Assembly (NCBI RefSeq): GCF_002499975.2
Contig: NZ_CP052766.1
Location: forward strand, 2,852,001-2,916,000
Source of the DNA: Alteromonas pelagimontana
GTDB taxonomy: Bacteria > Pseudomonadota > Gammaproteobacteria > Enterobacterales > Alteromonadaceae
DNA length: 64,000 bases
Reading direction: 5' to 3'
The notes beneath the pieces are model-generated. The model made no database searches. It saw only the letters and a program-made list of their open reading frames with translations, and had not been told where the DNA came from. The position numbers and the translations under genes were made by a program. Positions 26,001 through 35,980 of this stretch are shown here, one piece after another (position 1 is the first letter of the stretch; each line of letters starts with the position of its first letter).

Positions 26001-27158
26001 ATGGCTGTCCGTTTGGTTTTTCTCAGTATACTGCTATTGCAGCTAGCTGCTTGTGCATCCTCCCAACAACCTGCTGTCGTCGCTCATCCCGTTCTGCAAG
26101 ATTCATTGTTTCCCAGTTACACGATATTCGCCGTGGAGTCTGAAGCTGATATTTTTTATTTAGACGAAAATGCGCAGCAGTTTGTTAACAGTGTAATAAA
26201 ACCCAAAGACGGAGACAGAGAAAACATGCGGACGTTGGTCAAGCAGATTTTTGACCACTCCGAAAAAGGCTTGCTCTACAGAGGCAATGCCAATTCGGTA
26301 GCCTGGAAGACGTTTGAAGAGCAAGCAGCAAACTGCTTGTCGTTATCCATTATGACTTATGCCATGGCTGAGTATGCGGGGCTGGATGCCCAGTTTTATC
26401 AGGTGGAAATTCCTGAATATTGGACGCGAAGGGAAGGCTATAATTTGCTTAACGGGCACATAAACATGAGAATTTCCGCTAACGATCCTGCCGTTAATAT
26501 AATCTCTGCGGATAACTATGTGGATGTTGATTTTGATCCTCAGGCATTACGGAGCCATTTTCCTCGCCAGGCTATCAGCAAGCGCGAGGTAGTCGCAATG
26601 TTTTACAACAACAAAGGTGCCGACGCACTGCTGGATCACAGCTACACAAAAGCCTACGCCTATTTTCGCCAAGCGGCTCTGTTGCAGCCGGACTTCGGTC
26701 AGGTATGGGTAAATCTTGGTGTGCTCTACCGAATGAATGATGCTCCCGATGCGGCTGAAAAAAGCTACCGCCAAGCGCTTGCGCTGGAGGCCGATAATCT
26801 TACGGCGTGGGAAAATCTTGCGATTCTATACAGGCACACCGGGCAAATAGACGAAGCTGAAGCCATCACTGCCAGTGTAGAGAAAAAGCGCGAGAGTAAT
26901 CCTTTTTATCATTATATTTTAGGTGAGCAGGCGCTGGAGGAGGAAAAATATGAACAAGCCTTGACTCACTATCGCAGAGCCATGCAGCTAAACAGAAGTC
27001 AGCATGAGGTGTTATTTGGCTTAGGAAAAACTTATTACGAACTTGGGGATGTCACGCTAGCAAAAAAATATCTGGAACTGGCTGCCAGGTATGCGCCTAA
27101 TTTGCAGGATGAAAACCGCTATCGCGGGAAACTGTCAGCACTTCAATCTGCCAGATAA
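26001..27158 (+). CDS. Lipoprotein with transglutaminase-like domain and TPR repeats
   Basis: A 385-residue envelope lipoprotein. The signal sequence ends in the lipobox LAAC, so C18 is the lipidated residue. Residues about 60-200 resemble a transglutaminase-like fold with a Cys in QAANCLSLSIM and a His in LNGHINM. Residues about 205-375 are five tetratricopeptide repeats (for example AYAYFRQAALLQPDFGQVW and AEKSYRQALALEADN). Such proteins usually scaffold envelope complexes; no specific partner is encoded nearby. ATG 26001 has a GAGG site. A hairpin follows the gene. Confidence 0.82.
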   Translation: MAVRLVFLSILLLQLAACASSQQPAVVAHPVLQDSLFPSYTIFAVESEADIFYLDENAQQFVNSVIKPKDGDRENMRTLVKQIFDHSEKGLLYRGNANSVAWKTFEEQAANCLSLSIMTYAMAEYAGLDAQFYQVEIPEYWTRREGYNLLNGHINMRISANDPAVNIISADNYVDVDFDPQALRSHFPRQAISKREVVAMFYNNKGADALLDHSYTKAYAYFRQAALLQPDFGQVWVNLGVLYRMNDAPDAAEKSYRQALALEADNLTAWENLAILYRHTGQIDEAEAITASVEKKRESNPFYHYILGEQALEEEKYEQALTHYRRAMQLNRSQHEVLFGLGKTYYELGDVTLAKKYLELAARYAPNLQDENRYRGKLSALQSAR

Positions 27159-27187
27159 AAAAGCTAACGGGACCGGGAAACCGAAAG

Positions 27188-27214
27188 AGGCGCGTTAATC
27201 ATTTACCCGCGCCT
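27188..27214. terminator. Hairpin downstream of the TPR lipoprotein gene
   Basis: Arms aggcgcg (27188-27194) and cgcgcct (27208-27214) lie between convergent genes. The U-tract is poor. Confidence 0.45.
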
Positions 27215-27260
27215 TACCTTATCCTAATCCGCCATACTCTTTGGCTAAGCATGTTTGCCG

Positions 27261-28100
27261 CTATATAACTCCAAGTTCTCTCAACCGCTCCTGCAAATAA
27301 GATTTCGCCGTGTGCCGCTCTGATAACACCACATCTGGGCGGGGGTGTAAAAATAACGGGAGAGAAATACGTGATCTGGTCATGTCAGCGTTTTGCGGAT
27401 TTACAACCCTGTGCGTGGTTGAAGGAAAATAACCACCCGACGCCTCTTGTAACATATCGCCGATATTAACAATCAAGTTACCAAAGTCGCAGGGAACATC
27501 CAGCCAGCTCCCATCTTTTGCCTTCACTTGGAGGCCAGGCTCGTTGGATGCTGGCAGTATGGTGAGAAGATTTATGTCCTCATGGGCGGCGGCACGGATC
27601 GCATCAGGCTCTTCATCACCCTTCAAAGGAGGGTAGTGCAAAACGCGTAGTAGTGTTTGATCACTGTCTTTAATCATACTGGAAAGGGGCTGACTGTATT
27701 TCACGCTTACCTCGGCAGGGGAATGCTTTTCCACCCACGCCAGTAATTCCATCGCCAATTCACTGGCTTTTTGATAATAAGCTGCTAACTGCGGCCGCAG
27801 CTCGACTGGACACTGGCCCCACGGATAAAAATGATAATACTCTTTAATATCTTTTTTGGTAAAACCTTTAGCCACTTCAGATACACTTTGTGGAAAGAAG
27901 CCGTCCTGGGAGCCTTTATTATACAAATATTTATGCTTTTCCTGACTATTAAAAAATGTCTGCCAGGCTTCATAAATGCCTGTTACCATCGACTGTTGAA
28001 TAGGATGATTTTTAAGTACGCCAAAGCCTGTCTCGCGAAGTGACTCTACAAATTCCTGCTCAGCATTTTCAGCTTGATAATCGACAGCGACTAGTTGCAT
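27261..28100 (-). CDS. 2-oxoglutarate/Fe(II)-dependent oxygenase, isopenicillin N synthase-like
   Basis: A 279-residue non-haem iron oxygenase. The N-terminal DIOX_N part (ESLRETGFGVLKNHPI) is followed by a jelly-roll core with iron ligands in AAHEDINLLTIL (His-x-Asp) and in STTHRVVNP (distal His). RSRISLPLFLHP contains the Arg-x-Ser that binds 2-oxoglutarate. The substrate cannot be read from the sequence. I chose ATG 28100, with AGGATACC upstream, over an in-frame GTG at 28127. It is monocistronic, lying downstream of the nupC terminator. Confidence 0.87.
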   Translation of the reverse strand: MQLVAVDYQAENAEQEFVESLRETGFGVLKNHPIQQSMVTGIYEAWQTFFNSQEKHKYLYNKGSQDGFFPQSVSEVAKGFTKKDIKEYYHFYPWGQCPVELRPQLAAYYQKASELAMELLAWVEKHSPAEVSVKYSQPLSSMIKDSDQTLLRVLHYPPLKGDEEPDAIRAAAHEDINLLTILPASNEPGLQVKAKDGSWLDVPCDFGNLIVNIGDMLQEASGGYFPSTTHRVVNPQNADMTRSRISLPLFLHPRPDVVLSERHTAKSYLQERLRELGVI

Positions 28101-28162
28101 AAAGGTATCCTGTATCTTGTTCACCACAGCGTTCTGACGCGTAGCTGGGCCTTAAAACGAAA

Positions 28163-28186
28163 CGGTTATTGAAGAATCAATAACCG
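28163..28186 (-). terminator. Terminator of the udk-nupC operon
   Basis: Perfect 9-bp arms CGGTTATTG / CAATAACCG with a 6-nt loop; on the minus strand it is followed by tttcgtttt. It lies about 60 bp after the nupC stop. Confidence 0.75.
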
Positions 28187-28246
28187 CTATTTTGGGCGTT
28201 AATTTATATAAGCTTGACCGGATAGTCCACTTTTATATTGTCTCCC

Positions 28247-29458
28247 TCACCCCAAAGACAAATAAAAGCCTGCAAGCGCGGCGCTTAAAAGATTTGACAG
28301 CGTAGCAGCAAACACAGCCTTTAAACCCAATGTGGCTATTTCTTTACGCCGGGTAGGTGCCATAGCGCCGATGCCTCCCATAAGAATAGCGATGGAGGAA
28401 AAATTAGCAAAGCCGCACAAAGAGAAGGTAACAATGGCCTGAGACAGAGGCGACAGTTCAGGCATATGCTTGAGAAAATCCAGGTAGGCAACAAATTCAT
28501 TTACCACGATTTTCTGGCCGATAAAGCTGCCAGCTAACTGCGCTTCACTCCAGGGCACGCCAATGGCCCAAGCCAAGGGCTGAAGAAGGTAACCCAGAAT
28601 GCCTTGAAAGGTTACATTTTCATATCCCGCTAAGCCGCCAGCCCAACCGATGATACCATTGAGCATGGCGATTAAAGCCACAAATGCTAACAACATGGCG
28701 CCAACATTTAAAGCAAGCTGTAAGCCAGAAGCAGCACCACTCGCTGCGGCATCAAAAACATTAGCATAGCTGCTGTCTTCAGCATCCAGCTCTTTGAGTT
28801 CGTCTTTAGCTGTTTCGGTTTCCGGCAAAATGATCTTCGCCATAAGTAAACCACCTGGCGCAGCCATGAAACTGGCGGCAAGTAAATATTTTAGCTCTAC
28901 GCCTAACCCGGCATAACCCGCCATCACTGAACCGGCAATGGATGCCAGACCGCCTACCATAATGGCAAAAAGTTCGGAACGGGTCATATGTGGAATAAAT
29001 GGACGCACGACCAACGGTGCTTCGGTCTGCCCGACAAAAATATTCGCAGCGGCCGACATAGATTCCGGCCGGCTGGTTTTAAGCACCTTTTGAAGGAATC
29101 CCCCAATTAGGCGAATAATCCAGTTCATGACACCAAGATGGTAAAGAACTGCTATTAATGAGGAAAAGAAAATAATAACGGGAAGAACATTGAACGCAAA
29201 AATAAACCCCATTGATTTGTTGCCTAAGGGACCAAAAACAAAATCAATCCCTTGCTGGCTGTAATCGATAATATTGCCTACGAACTTAGTCATACTGAGC
29301 AATAATTTTATGCCCGGTTCGAAGTAGAGGACAAACGCGCCGATGAGCGCTTGAATAGCAAACGCTCCGCCGACGGTACGCCAGTTTATTGCACTTCTAG
29401 CGGAAGACAACGCAAATGCGATGCCGAGCAAAAGCAAAATGCCCAGTAAACTTACCAT
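28247..29458 (-). CDS. nupC: Concentrative nucleoside transporter (NupC/CNT family)
   Basis: A 403-residue inner-membrane nucleoside symporter, the usual length of bacterial CNT proteins. About ten hydrophobic segments are visible. The CNT signatures are [17 protein letters not shown] and, near the end, [13 protein letters not shown] and [23 protein letters not shown]. It brings in nucleosides with Na+ or H+. It lies 12 bp downstream of udk, so uptake and phosphorylation of uridine/cytidine are probably co-expressed. AAGGGA stands before the ATG. Confidence 0.93.
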   Translation of the reverse strand: MVSLLGILLLLGIAFALSSARSAINWRTVGGAFAIQALIGAFVLYFEPGIKLLLSMTKFVGNIIDYSQQGIDFVFGPLGNKSMGFIFAFNVLPVIIFFSSLIAVLYHLGVMNWIIRLIGGFLQKVLKTSRPESMSAAANIFVGQTEAPLVVRPFIPHMTRSELFAIMVGGLASIAGSVMAGYAGLGVELKYLLAASFMAAPGGLLMAKIILPETETAKDELKELDAEDSSYANVFDAAASGAASGLQLALNVGAMLLAFVALIAMLNGIIGWAGGLAGYENVTFQGILGYLLQPLAWAIGVPWSEAQLAGSFIGQKIVVNEFVAYLDFLKHMPELSPLSQAIVTFSLCGFANFSSIAILMGGIGAMAPTRRKEIATLGLKAVFAATLSNLLSAALAGFYLSLG

Positions 29459-29470
29459 AGAACTAGTCCC

Positions 29471-30094
29471 TTATTGTAATGCTTGCTGAATGTGCGACTT
29501 AATAACATCCAGAGCAATTTGATTATGACCGCCTTGCGTAACAACAACGTCAGCAGTAAAGCGGCTGGGTTCGATAAATTGGTGATACATCGGCTTTACG
29601 GTGGATTCATATTGCTTAGCAACAGATTCTAGAGTTCTTCCGCGTTCTTTAACATCACGTATCATACGGCGCATAAGACAAATGTCTAACGGCGTATCAA
29701 TAAAAATTTTCACATCGTAGTGCGGTAACAGTTCCGGACGGGCGAGCAACATAATGCCTTCAAGAATAATTACCGGCGCAGGGTTTAAACGTTCAGTCTC
29801 TGGCAGCCGCGTGTGCGTTTTAAAGCAATAATGAGGGTAATCAATAGGCTCACCGTTGCGTAGCGCCTGTAGGTGCGCCTTTAGGAGTTCGTGTTCAAAT
29901 GCGTTGGGATGATCGTAATTATTTTTTTCTCTGGCTTCCATTGGTAGATGGTCTTGCGCGCGATAATAATGATCTTCACGCAACACCTGCACAGGGCGCC
30001 CTTGGGCACAAAATGCGCTGAACAAATTTTCGGTAAATGATGATTTTCCAGAGCCTGATGCTCCGGATATGGCAATAATTAATGGCGACTGCAT
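29471..30094 (-). CDS. udk: Uridine kinase
   Basis: A 207-residue P-loop kinase phosphorylating uridine and cytidine to UMP and CMP in pyrimidine salvage. GASGSGKSSF (about residues 10-19) is the Walker A loop, REDHYYR and YDHPNAFEHELL bind substrate, and IILEGIMLLARPEL and RRMIRDVKERGRT (lid) follow. It is slightly shorter than E. coli Udk (213) but complete. First gene of the udk-nupC pair. Confidence 0.94.
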   Translation of the reverse strand: MQSPLIIAISGASGSGKSSFTENLFSAFCAQGRPVQVLREDHYYRAQDHLPMEAREKNNYDHPNAFEHELLKAHLQALRNGEPIDYPHYCFKTHTRLPETERLNPAPVIILEGIMLLARPELLPHYDVKIFIDTPLDICLMRRMIRDVKERGRTLESVAKQYESTVKPMYHQFIEPSRFTADVVVTQGGHNQIALDVIKSHIQQALQ

Positions 30095-30206
30095 ATCTTC
30101 TGAGGGCTATTTTTCCTCTTGCAAAGATACGCAATTGACTCTGATGAATCAATCTTAAGTTAGGCTAAAATCGCCCAAGATGCTTTCTCGCCATTAAGAT
30201 AGACGA

Positions 30207-31169
30207 TTAGCTGCCTATAATTTCTACATCTTCTGCGGTCAAACTGGTCAGCGCAAACGAATGTTGTTTGGAGCGGGAGCCTTCACCTTGCGCCCGGGGA
30301 GGGTAGTAACGCTCTTTTTCCACCGGGTAACCTTCAAATACATCGTCCAGAGTCGCGCGTACCTCACTAAGGGTCTTGTCCAGATTGGCGTTGAAGTCAG
30401 GTCGTTTACGCTTCGTATGACCTAACTCAATCAATCGGGAGAATATTTTATTGGCAATTGCAGTAAGTTCGGGGGGAGCATCTTTGTTGTGTAATAGCGG
30501 AATAGTTGGATTTTCAATGCCATATTGCACTAGTGCTACGTAAAAACAGAATGGCTTGTTCTGCATGGTTGCTGTTTTAGTGTTCACGCCGTTCCCCAGC
30601 GTTTTATGCACCAAATTAATAATAAGTTTTGGTACAGGCGGCAGTTCAGGCTCCGCTGTGGCCAGAAGTCGCTTTTTCTTTTTCAGACGAAATCGAATCA
30701 GTAGCGGCGCAATAATTAAAGCACCAAGAATGGAAACTGGACTTAGCGAAAACCCCGCCCACCAAGGCTCAACGGCAAGTACTAATTTAATTGACTGCTC
30801 AGAGGTGGTTAGGTGAATTTCATGCTTTGAAGTAAAGCCTGAGGGAACATCATCGGCTAGAGCCACATCCTGTATAGAAAGAATTCGCGCCGGAAGTGAA
30901 AGGCTGGAAAGCTTGCTGTTGATTCTTTTAATATATCGATGAACTGCAGATTCGTTTACGAACGTGTTCAGCGTTTGATTGCCTACATCCAGGTACGCCG
31001 TGTCCAAACTGACCCGACTTTCAATTTCATCTAAGGTTTGATGATTAACCCATAAAGCAGAAGAAATTTGCCCTACGCTGGTGGCGAACTGTAAAAGTAA
31101 AAAAAGCGCGACGACGACGAGAGCGCCTTTAATCCACTCGCGAGGCGAAATTTCACTCAATTGTTGCAT
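30207..31169 (-). CDS. Membrane protein of unknown function
   Basis: About 320 residues, with a membrane helix near the N-terminus (WIKGALVVVALFLLLQFATSV), a periplasmic region of about 110 residues, a second helix (about 140-160, SPVSILGALIIAPLLIRF) and a basic cytoplasmic tail. The rest, about 150 residues, is soluble and predicted cytoplasmic, with no kinase, cyclase or protease motif that I recognise. I chose ATG 31169, preceded by AGGTG; it overlaps the upstream gene by 17 nt, so the two are translationally coupled. This two-helix layout with a periplasmic domain resembles signal-transducing proteins. That is inference only; no family is assigned. Confidence 0.7.
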   Translation of the reverse strand: MQQLSEISPREWIKGALVVVALFLLLQFATSVGQISSALWVNHQTLDEIESRVSLDTAYLDVGNQTLNTFVNESAVHRYIKRINSKLSSLSLPARILSIQDVALADDVPSGFTSKHEIHLTTSEQSIKLVLAVEPWWAGFSLSPVSILGALIIAPLLIRFRLKKKKRLLATAEPELPPVPKLIINLVHKTLGNGVNTKTATMQNKPFCFYVALVQYGIENPTIPLLHNKDAPPELTAIANKIFSRLIELGHTKRKRPDFNANLDKTLSEVRATLDDVFEGYPVEKERYYPPRAQGEGSRSKQHSFALTSLTAEDVEIIGS

Positions 31170-32019
31170 TTTCACACCTATCAATAATTACAACGTTCTG
31201 ATAGTAGTTTTTGGGATGATTATCAGCGATCTCCTGAATCAACTTTTGCATTTCGCAGCGTAAGTCGGTGTTGCGCGTTTGCATTTTTAAATACCAGCGC
31301 ATGCCACTAACCGGATTTTCTATCGCAGTAATATAATTTCTTGAAAGCACATTATCGTCACCTTTGCCCCAATAGGAAGAAATAATATCCACTTCCCCCG
31401 CCAAAAGCGCACGCCGAAGCTCCTTGTGAGAGTTGTAATATTGAAGGGCAACGTTATCTTCCTGTAACCCGAGAGATTTCAATACTGTCTTCGGGACAAT
31501 GTGTCCTGAACGGCTGCTAGGATACGCTAAAATGCCAATCCGTTTGCCAAACAGATATTCCTTCGTCAGTTCAGGCTTTTCTCTTAAGGCTATAAAATAG
31601 GCGCTATAGTCTGCGTGTGACGCGATATTCTCATAACCATAAATTCGATCAGCATCGAAGGCATCGACCACATTACTTTTCACCAGCGCCAGATGGCTGA
31701 CGCCATGATTGATATAACGGAAGGTGTCGTAATCGTTATGTCCAATCGTAACCCTGACATTCCCAAACTGCCGCGTGACCACGGGATCTTTACAAAGTAA
31801 CGGAAGAGCCATTTCCGCAATAGAAGACTCAGTGACATAGACATCAAAGGTTTCACGGTTAGTCGAAATAGCTTCCGGACAGCTCAATATCTGACCGGTT
31901 TGAGGCGGTATTACAGGGACAGAAAGAAAATTCTGATAAAAGCCTGCCACCGCGCAACCAAAAATAGTGAGCGCCAGCAAAATCTTTTTTGATTGGCTAT
32001 AAATTCGAAACGTAGACAA
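31153..32019 (-). CDS. PhnD-like periplasmic substrate-binding protein
   Basis: A 288-residue protein with an N-terminal hydrophobic segment (ILLALTIFGCAVAGFY) that may remain as an anchor; no clear signal-peptidase site is seen. The fold pattern is that of phosphate/phosphonate-binding PhnD-like proteins: DTFRYINHGVSHLALVKSN, the hinge FGKRIGILAYPSSRSGHIVPKTVLKSLGL, then the second lobe. There is no ABC permease nearby. The gene overlaps the membrane-protein gene by 17 nt, so the product may serve as the periplasmic input of that protein. Ligand unknown. Confidence 0.72.
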   Translation of the reverse strand: MSTFRIYSQSKKILLALTIFGCAVAGFYQNFLSVPVIPPQTGQILSCPEAISTNRETFDVYVTESSIAEMALPLLCKDPVVTRQFGNVRVTIGHNDYDTFRYINHGVSHLALVKSNVVDAFDADRIYGYENIASHADYSAYFIALREKPELTKEYLFGKRIGILAYPSSRSGHIVPKTVLKSLGLQEDNVALQYYNSHKELRRALLAGEVDIISSYWGKGDDNVLSRNYITAIENPVSGMRWYLKMQTRNTDLRCEMQKLIQEIADNHPKNYYQNVVIIDRCENATIE

Positions 32020-32439
32020 CAGATAAATTAAGATATTAGCTTACTTATACAGCCAATTTCACCAGTTAACCTTACCTAAAGCAATAGGTAACTTTACTCA
32101 TCTGTGTTAACTCTATGACTTAAAACGTTTTTTTAATTAAGAATTTTGAATTGCATTAAACGCTGTTTATTGAAAGCGATTTTGCGAAGAATACGCCCTG
32201 CCTCCACGTCAGGTCAGTCAGAAGTAGTGGTGAGGAATAATTCAGACTAATTGTTCAGGAAAATAAAAGAAACTTCTTTGCAATCATAGTATTGAAGTCA
32301 AATTAATAACAACTCCTGTCATAAAGTTGAAACATATCTCCTTAACAATTGCTGCGCCTGAAAGTAGCGTTTAAATGAGCCCTCGGGAGAGCTCCTTTAT
32401 TCAATAACCCAGTTTTTAAAAAATAGGGAAACACATAAG
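32020..32439. other. 420-bp A/T-rich intergenic region before the first TonB receptor
   Basis: No convincing gene on either strand. It contains the divergent promoters of the PhnD-like gene and the TonB receptor, a PhoB-box-like element at 32316-32337, and a gagc/gctc hairpin around 32377-32394 just before the receptor ribosome site. Confidence 0.5.
32316..32337 (+). promoter_or_regulatory. Candidate PhoB box, weak
   Basis: CTGTCATAAAG followed by TTGAAACATAT. The first 11-mer fits the Pho-box half consensus (CTGTCATA-A/T-A), the second only partly. It lies 100 bp before the first TonB receptor start. Confidence 0.4.
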
Positions 32440-35400
32440 ATGTTCACTAAAACTAAGTTTAGCCGCATAGCAATGGCTGTTGCACTTGCGTCATCATTAC
32501 CCGCGTACGCTGCAGATACCACTTCTGGTATTCGAGGAGTAATCACTGGACCAAACGGTCAACCAGCTACAAATACAGTAATTACTCTTATTCACCAGCC
32601 TTCAGGTACTGTTACGCAGGTAACTACAAACGAAACTGGTTCCTTTAATGCCTCAGGTCTGCGCGTGGGGGGCCCTTATCAGGTGACTATTGACTCTGAT
32701 AAGTTTAAGGATGAGGAAAAAGGCAATATTTTTCTTCAGCTTGGGCAAACCTTCAGATTGAACGAACAGTTGGGCGAGGGCGATGTTGAAAAAATTACGG
32801 TAACGGGCACTGCTGCGCTTACATCAAATTCCGGAAGTGAAAGTTATTTTGATTCCGAAAACATTGTGAATTCTCCTACGTTCAATCGTGACATTAAAGA
32901 AGTTATCCGACAGAACCCGTTGGCAACGACACTGGGTGGCGATGATAATGCACTGTCAGTCGCAGGCCAGAATCCGCGTTACAATAGTATCAACGTTGAT
33001 GGTATTGGAATGAATGATGACTTTGGCTTGAATTCTAATGGCTACCCAACTCAGCGCGCACCAATATCTGTAGATGCTCTTGAGCAGGTCTCTATCGAAA
33101 CCAATCCCTATAATGCAGAATACGGTGGCTTTAGTGGAGCGCGCGTCAATGCGGTAACTAAGTCAGGTACCAATGAGTTCCATGGCGGCGTGTTTTACGA
33201 AAGAACCGACGACGCATGGACAGGTAAAGCAAAAAATCCTATTACAGGTACCGAATCGGATCTTGAAGGAATTGACAGCGATACCTTCGGTTTTAACGTC
33301 GGTGGTCCGTTGATAAAAGACAAGTTATTCTTTTTTGCTAACTACGAAAAATATAAAAGCCCCATTGTTGCCGATTGGGGGCCTGCTGGTAGTGGACGCC
33401 CTAATGAAACTAACCTGACGATAGAGCAATACGAACAAGTACGTGATGTTGCCCAGAGCAAATACGGAATTGATATAGGTGGCTGGGATGCGTCTCCTGA
33501 AGAACAAGATGAAAAATGGTTAGGGAAAATCGACTGGAATATTAATGACGATCACCGTGCATCACTGACCTATCAAAAAGTCGAAGGCAATTCGCTACGT
33601 AGTCTGACTTCTGGTGAAGGTACATTAGTGACGTCTACTGGTTGGTATGATTATCAGCAAAATATGGAATCGTATTCGTTCCAACTTTATTCAGACTGGA
33701 CTTCGGCATTTTCTACAGAAGTCTATGCATCGTATAAAGATGTTGAAGCCCTGAGTGGGGTAGAAACTAGAGACTTTGGTGCAATATCAATTAGCGGCTG
33801 GGATGCATATAACGATAATACCGGCATTTCTTTTGGTCCAGATGAGTACCGTCATGCGAACGAGTTGCAGACCGAAACAACTACATTGGGTGTTGATGCA
33901 GATTATCTTCTGGGCGATCACAACCTGAGTTTCGGCGTGAAATATGACAAACTGGATATCTTTAATCTTTTTGTCAACCCTTCTTTGGGAGCCTGGAACT
34001 TCAGTACGTTCGAAGATTTCGTAAATGGTGAAGCATACGAGTTTGATTACACAAATGCGGTAACAAATGACGCCAATGATGGTGCGGCGGACTTCACTAT
34101 GGGAACGTATGCGGCTTACATTCAGGATGAATGGTTTGTAAACGATGCAGTTGAGCTGTCTTTAGGTTTACGCTATGAAAGAACCTTTGCTGACGATACG
34201 CCTAATTATAATGAAAACTTTTATAATCGTTACGGGTTCAGCAATCAGGAAAACATGGATGGGCTAGATATCATTCTGCCTCGTTTAGGCTTTAAATGGT
34301 ATGCAACGGATGATTTAGTGGTCCGAGGCGGTATTGGCCGATTTGCTGGCGGTCGTCCAAACGTGTGGATGTCCAACTCTTTCAGTAAAGACGGTATTAC
34401 CGTTGCGGGTATAAATACTGTACAAGGCGCTACGTTCGATTCTTTTAACGGCGTTCCGCAAGAGTACCAGGATGCGCTTACCGCGGGAGATGGTGAAACC
34501 AACGCGGTAGATCCCGATTTTGAAATGCCGTCGGATTGGAGAACCAGTCTCGGTTTTGATTACACCTTCGATATCCCATCCTTAGGTGATGGATTCCTTT
34601 GGACGAGCGAATTCATTTATGTGGATAAGCAGGATGATTTGGCGTGGCGTGATCTCAATCGCGTGGATACCGGAGAAAGAACTTCCGATGGCCGTGTCAT
34701 TTGGGAGCAAGTCGACGAAGATCACACTTATGACATTCTGCTAACCAACGCTGAAGAAGACGGAAACAGCAAGATCTTTTCTACCAGCTTAGCAAAAGCC
34801 TGGGATAATGGCTTGAGCATGAATGTATCTTACACCTATCAAGATATTGAGGAAGGAACGCCAGGCACTAGCTCTCAGAGCGCTTCTAACTGGAAGTATG
34901 ACCACATAGTGAGTCGTAACGTTACTCAATTGGGTACAGGCTACTATGAAATTGAACATAGCTTGAAACTGTCGTTTAACTATAAACAAGAATTCATTGA
35001 CGGTTACGCGACAAACTTCAATGTTTTCTTTGAACGCCGTTCAGGTCTTCCATTTAGCTGGTTGATGGGAGGAGCGTATCGAGACGCAAATGGTAACTTA
35101 CCTTCAGCGGTTCAAAATGCTTATGCGATTGGCGACGAAAACGGCATCTACGGAAACTATGCCCCTTATATTCCTAGTGGTCCGGATGATGCTGCGGTTG
35201 CTTACGCCGACGGCCTGACTTACGAGCAGTTTATGAGTGACTACGTTGGCCCTGCAGGTTTAACAGGATACGCAGGCGGCTATGTGCCGAAAATGTCTGA
35301 TAATGTTCCTTGGGTAACCACCATGGATGTTGCTATTCAGCAAGAAATTCCTGGTTTCGTTGAAGATCATAAGGGGACTGTTTACTTCACGATCAGAAAC

Positions 35401-35595
35401 TTCCTTAATCTGTTGAACGATGATTGGGGACAGCAGGAAAGCGCCAGCAACAGCTACAAAACGTTAATTAATGGTAACTATCAAGAAGATGGCACACTTG
35501 TATATCGCCCATATTCTGGTTTTGAAACTGATAATAACTTTGAAACTGAAGATTCTGTTTGGTATCTGAAGATCGGTGTCCGTTACGAGTTTTAA
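32440..35595 (+). CDS. Oar-like TonB-dependent receptor 1
   Basis: A 1051-residue outer-membrane receptor importing an unidentified substrate with TonB energy. A signal peptide ends near YAADTTS. A carboxypeptidase-regulatory-like beta domain (about 28-110) is followed by a plug containing NPRYNSINVDGIGMNDDFGLNSNGYPTQRAPISVDALEQV and the Oar signature VNAVTKSGTNEFHGGVFYE. A long 22-strand barrel follows and ends YLKIGVRYEF. I see no cysteine in it. A second receptor of the same architecture follows on the same strand after 385 bp. The leader tagggaaacacataag resembles that of the second gene. ATG 32440 gives a normal signal peptide. Confidence 0.9.
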   Translation: MFTKTKFSRIAMAVALASSLPAYAADTTSGIRGVITGPNGQPATNTVITLIHQPSGTVTQVTTNETGSFNASGLRVGGPYQVTIDSDKFKDEEKGNIFLQLGQTFRLNEQLGEGDVEKITVTGTAALTSNSGSESYFDSENIVNSPTFNRDIKEVIRQNPLATTLGGDDNALSVAGQNPRYNSINVDGIGMNDDFGLNSNGYPTQRAPISVDALEQVSIETNPYNAEYGGFSGARVNAVTKSGTNEFHGGVFYERTDDAWTGKAKNPITGTESDLEGIDSDTFGFNVGGPLIKDKLFFFANYEKYKSPIVADWGPAGSGRPNETNLTIEQYEQVRDVAQSKYGIDIGGWDASPEEQDEKWLGKIDWNINDDHRASLTYQKVEGNSLRSLTSGEGTLVTSTGWYDYQQNMESYSFQLYSDWTSAFSTEVYASYKDVEALSGVETRDFGAISISGWDAYNDNTGISFGPDEYRHANELQTETTTLGVDADYLLGDHNLSFGVKYDKLDIFNLFVNPSLGAWNFSTFEDFVNGEAYEFDYTNAVTNDANDGAADFTMGTYAAYIQDEWFVNDAVELSLGLRYERTFADDTPNYNENFYNRYGFSNQENMDGLDIILPRLGFKWYATDDLVVRGGIGRFAGGRPNVWMSNSFSKDGITVAGINTVQGATFDSFNGVPQEYQDALTAGDGETNAVDPDFEMPSDWRTSLGFDYTFDIPSLGDGFLWTSEFIYVDKQDDLAWRDLNRVDTGERTSDGRVIWEQVDEDHTYDILLTNAEEDGNSKIFSTSLAKAWDNGLSMNVSYTYQDIEEGTPGTSSQSASNWKYDHIVSRNVTQLGTGYYEIEHSLKLSFNYKQEFIDGYATNFNVFFERRSGLPFSWLMGGAYRDANGNLPSAVQNAYAIGDENGIYGNYAPYIPSGPDDAAVAYADGLTYEQFMSDYVGPAGLTGYAGGYVPKMSDNVPWVTTMDVAIQQEIPGFVEDHKGTVYFTIRNFLNLLNDDWGQQESASNSYKTLINGNYQEDGTLVYRPYSGFETDNNFETEDSVWYLKIGVRYEF

Positions 35596-35621
35596 TGTAA
35601 CGGTGTAACAGTAGAATTACT

Positions 35622-35654
35622 AAAGCCAACTAGCAATAGTTGGCTTTTTTTGTG
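35622..35654 (+). terminator. Rho-independent terminator of TonB receptor 1
   Basis: Perfect 11-bp arms AAAGCCAACTA / TAGTTGGCTTT with a 4-nt loop, followed by TTTTTG. A strong terminator. Confidence 0.93.
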
Positions 35655-35875
35655 CGTGGGAAATGAAAAGTAGAGCAAATGGTCAATTTTCACTTCTTCC
35701 AGGCAGTCAATACTGGATTGCAGGAAAAATACTCAGTAAGATGATGTTGTACAGTAACTGTACAACTAAAGTTTGGTTTTAAATTACGCTGCGAATGCGT
35801 CAATGTAATAACAAATTCATAATGAAGCAGTAATCTTTTCGCCAGTTCAAAAACAATAATATTGGTGAGGCGGAT

Positions 35876-35897
35876 TGTCATAAAAGTGTCATACTTT
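35876..35897 (+). promoter_or_regulatory. Candidate PhoB box upstream of TonB receptor 2
   Basis: Direct repeat TGTCATAAAAG (35876-35886) and TGTCATACTTT (35887-35897), spaced 11 bp as in Pho boxes and in the same direction as the receptor gene. It ends 83 bp before the start codon. Confidence 0.65.
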
Positions 35898-35980
35898 TAC
35901 TTCAATCTCGGCGTGAAAACAGCGAGCCGAAATAGCATAAGACAATTTGTACTCGCGCGCATAACACAAGGGAAACACAA

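Larger units (their letters stand above)
35596..35980. other. 385-bp intergenic region between the TonB receptors
   Basis: It holds the terminator of receptor 1 (35622-35650), a PhoB-box-like direct repeat (35876-35897) and the leader of receptor 2. No gene is apparent. Confidence 0.5.
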
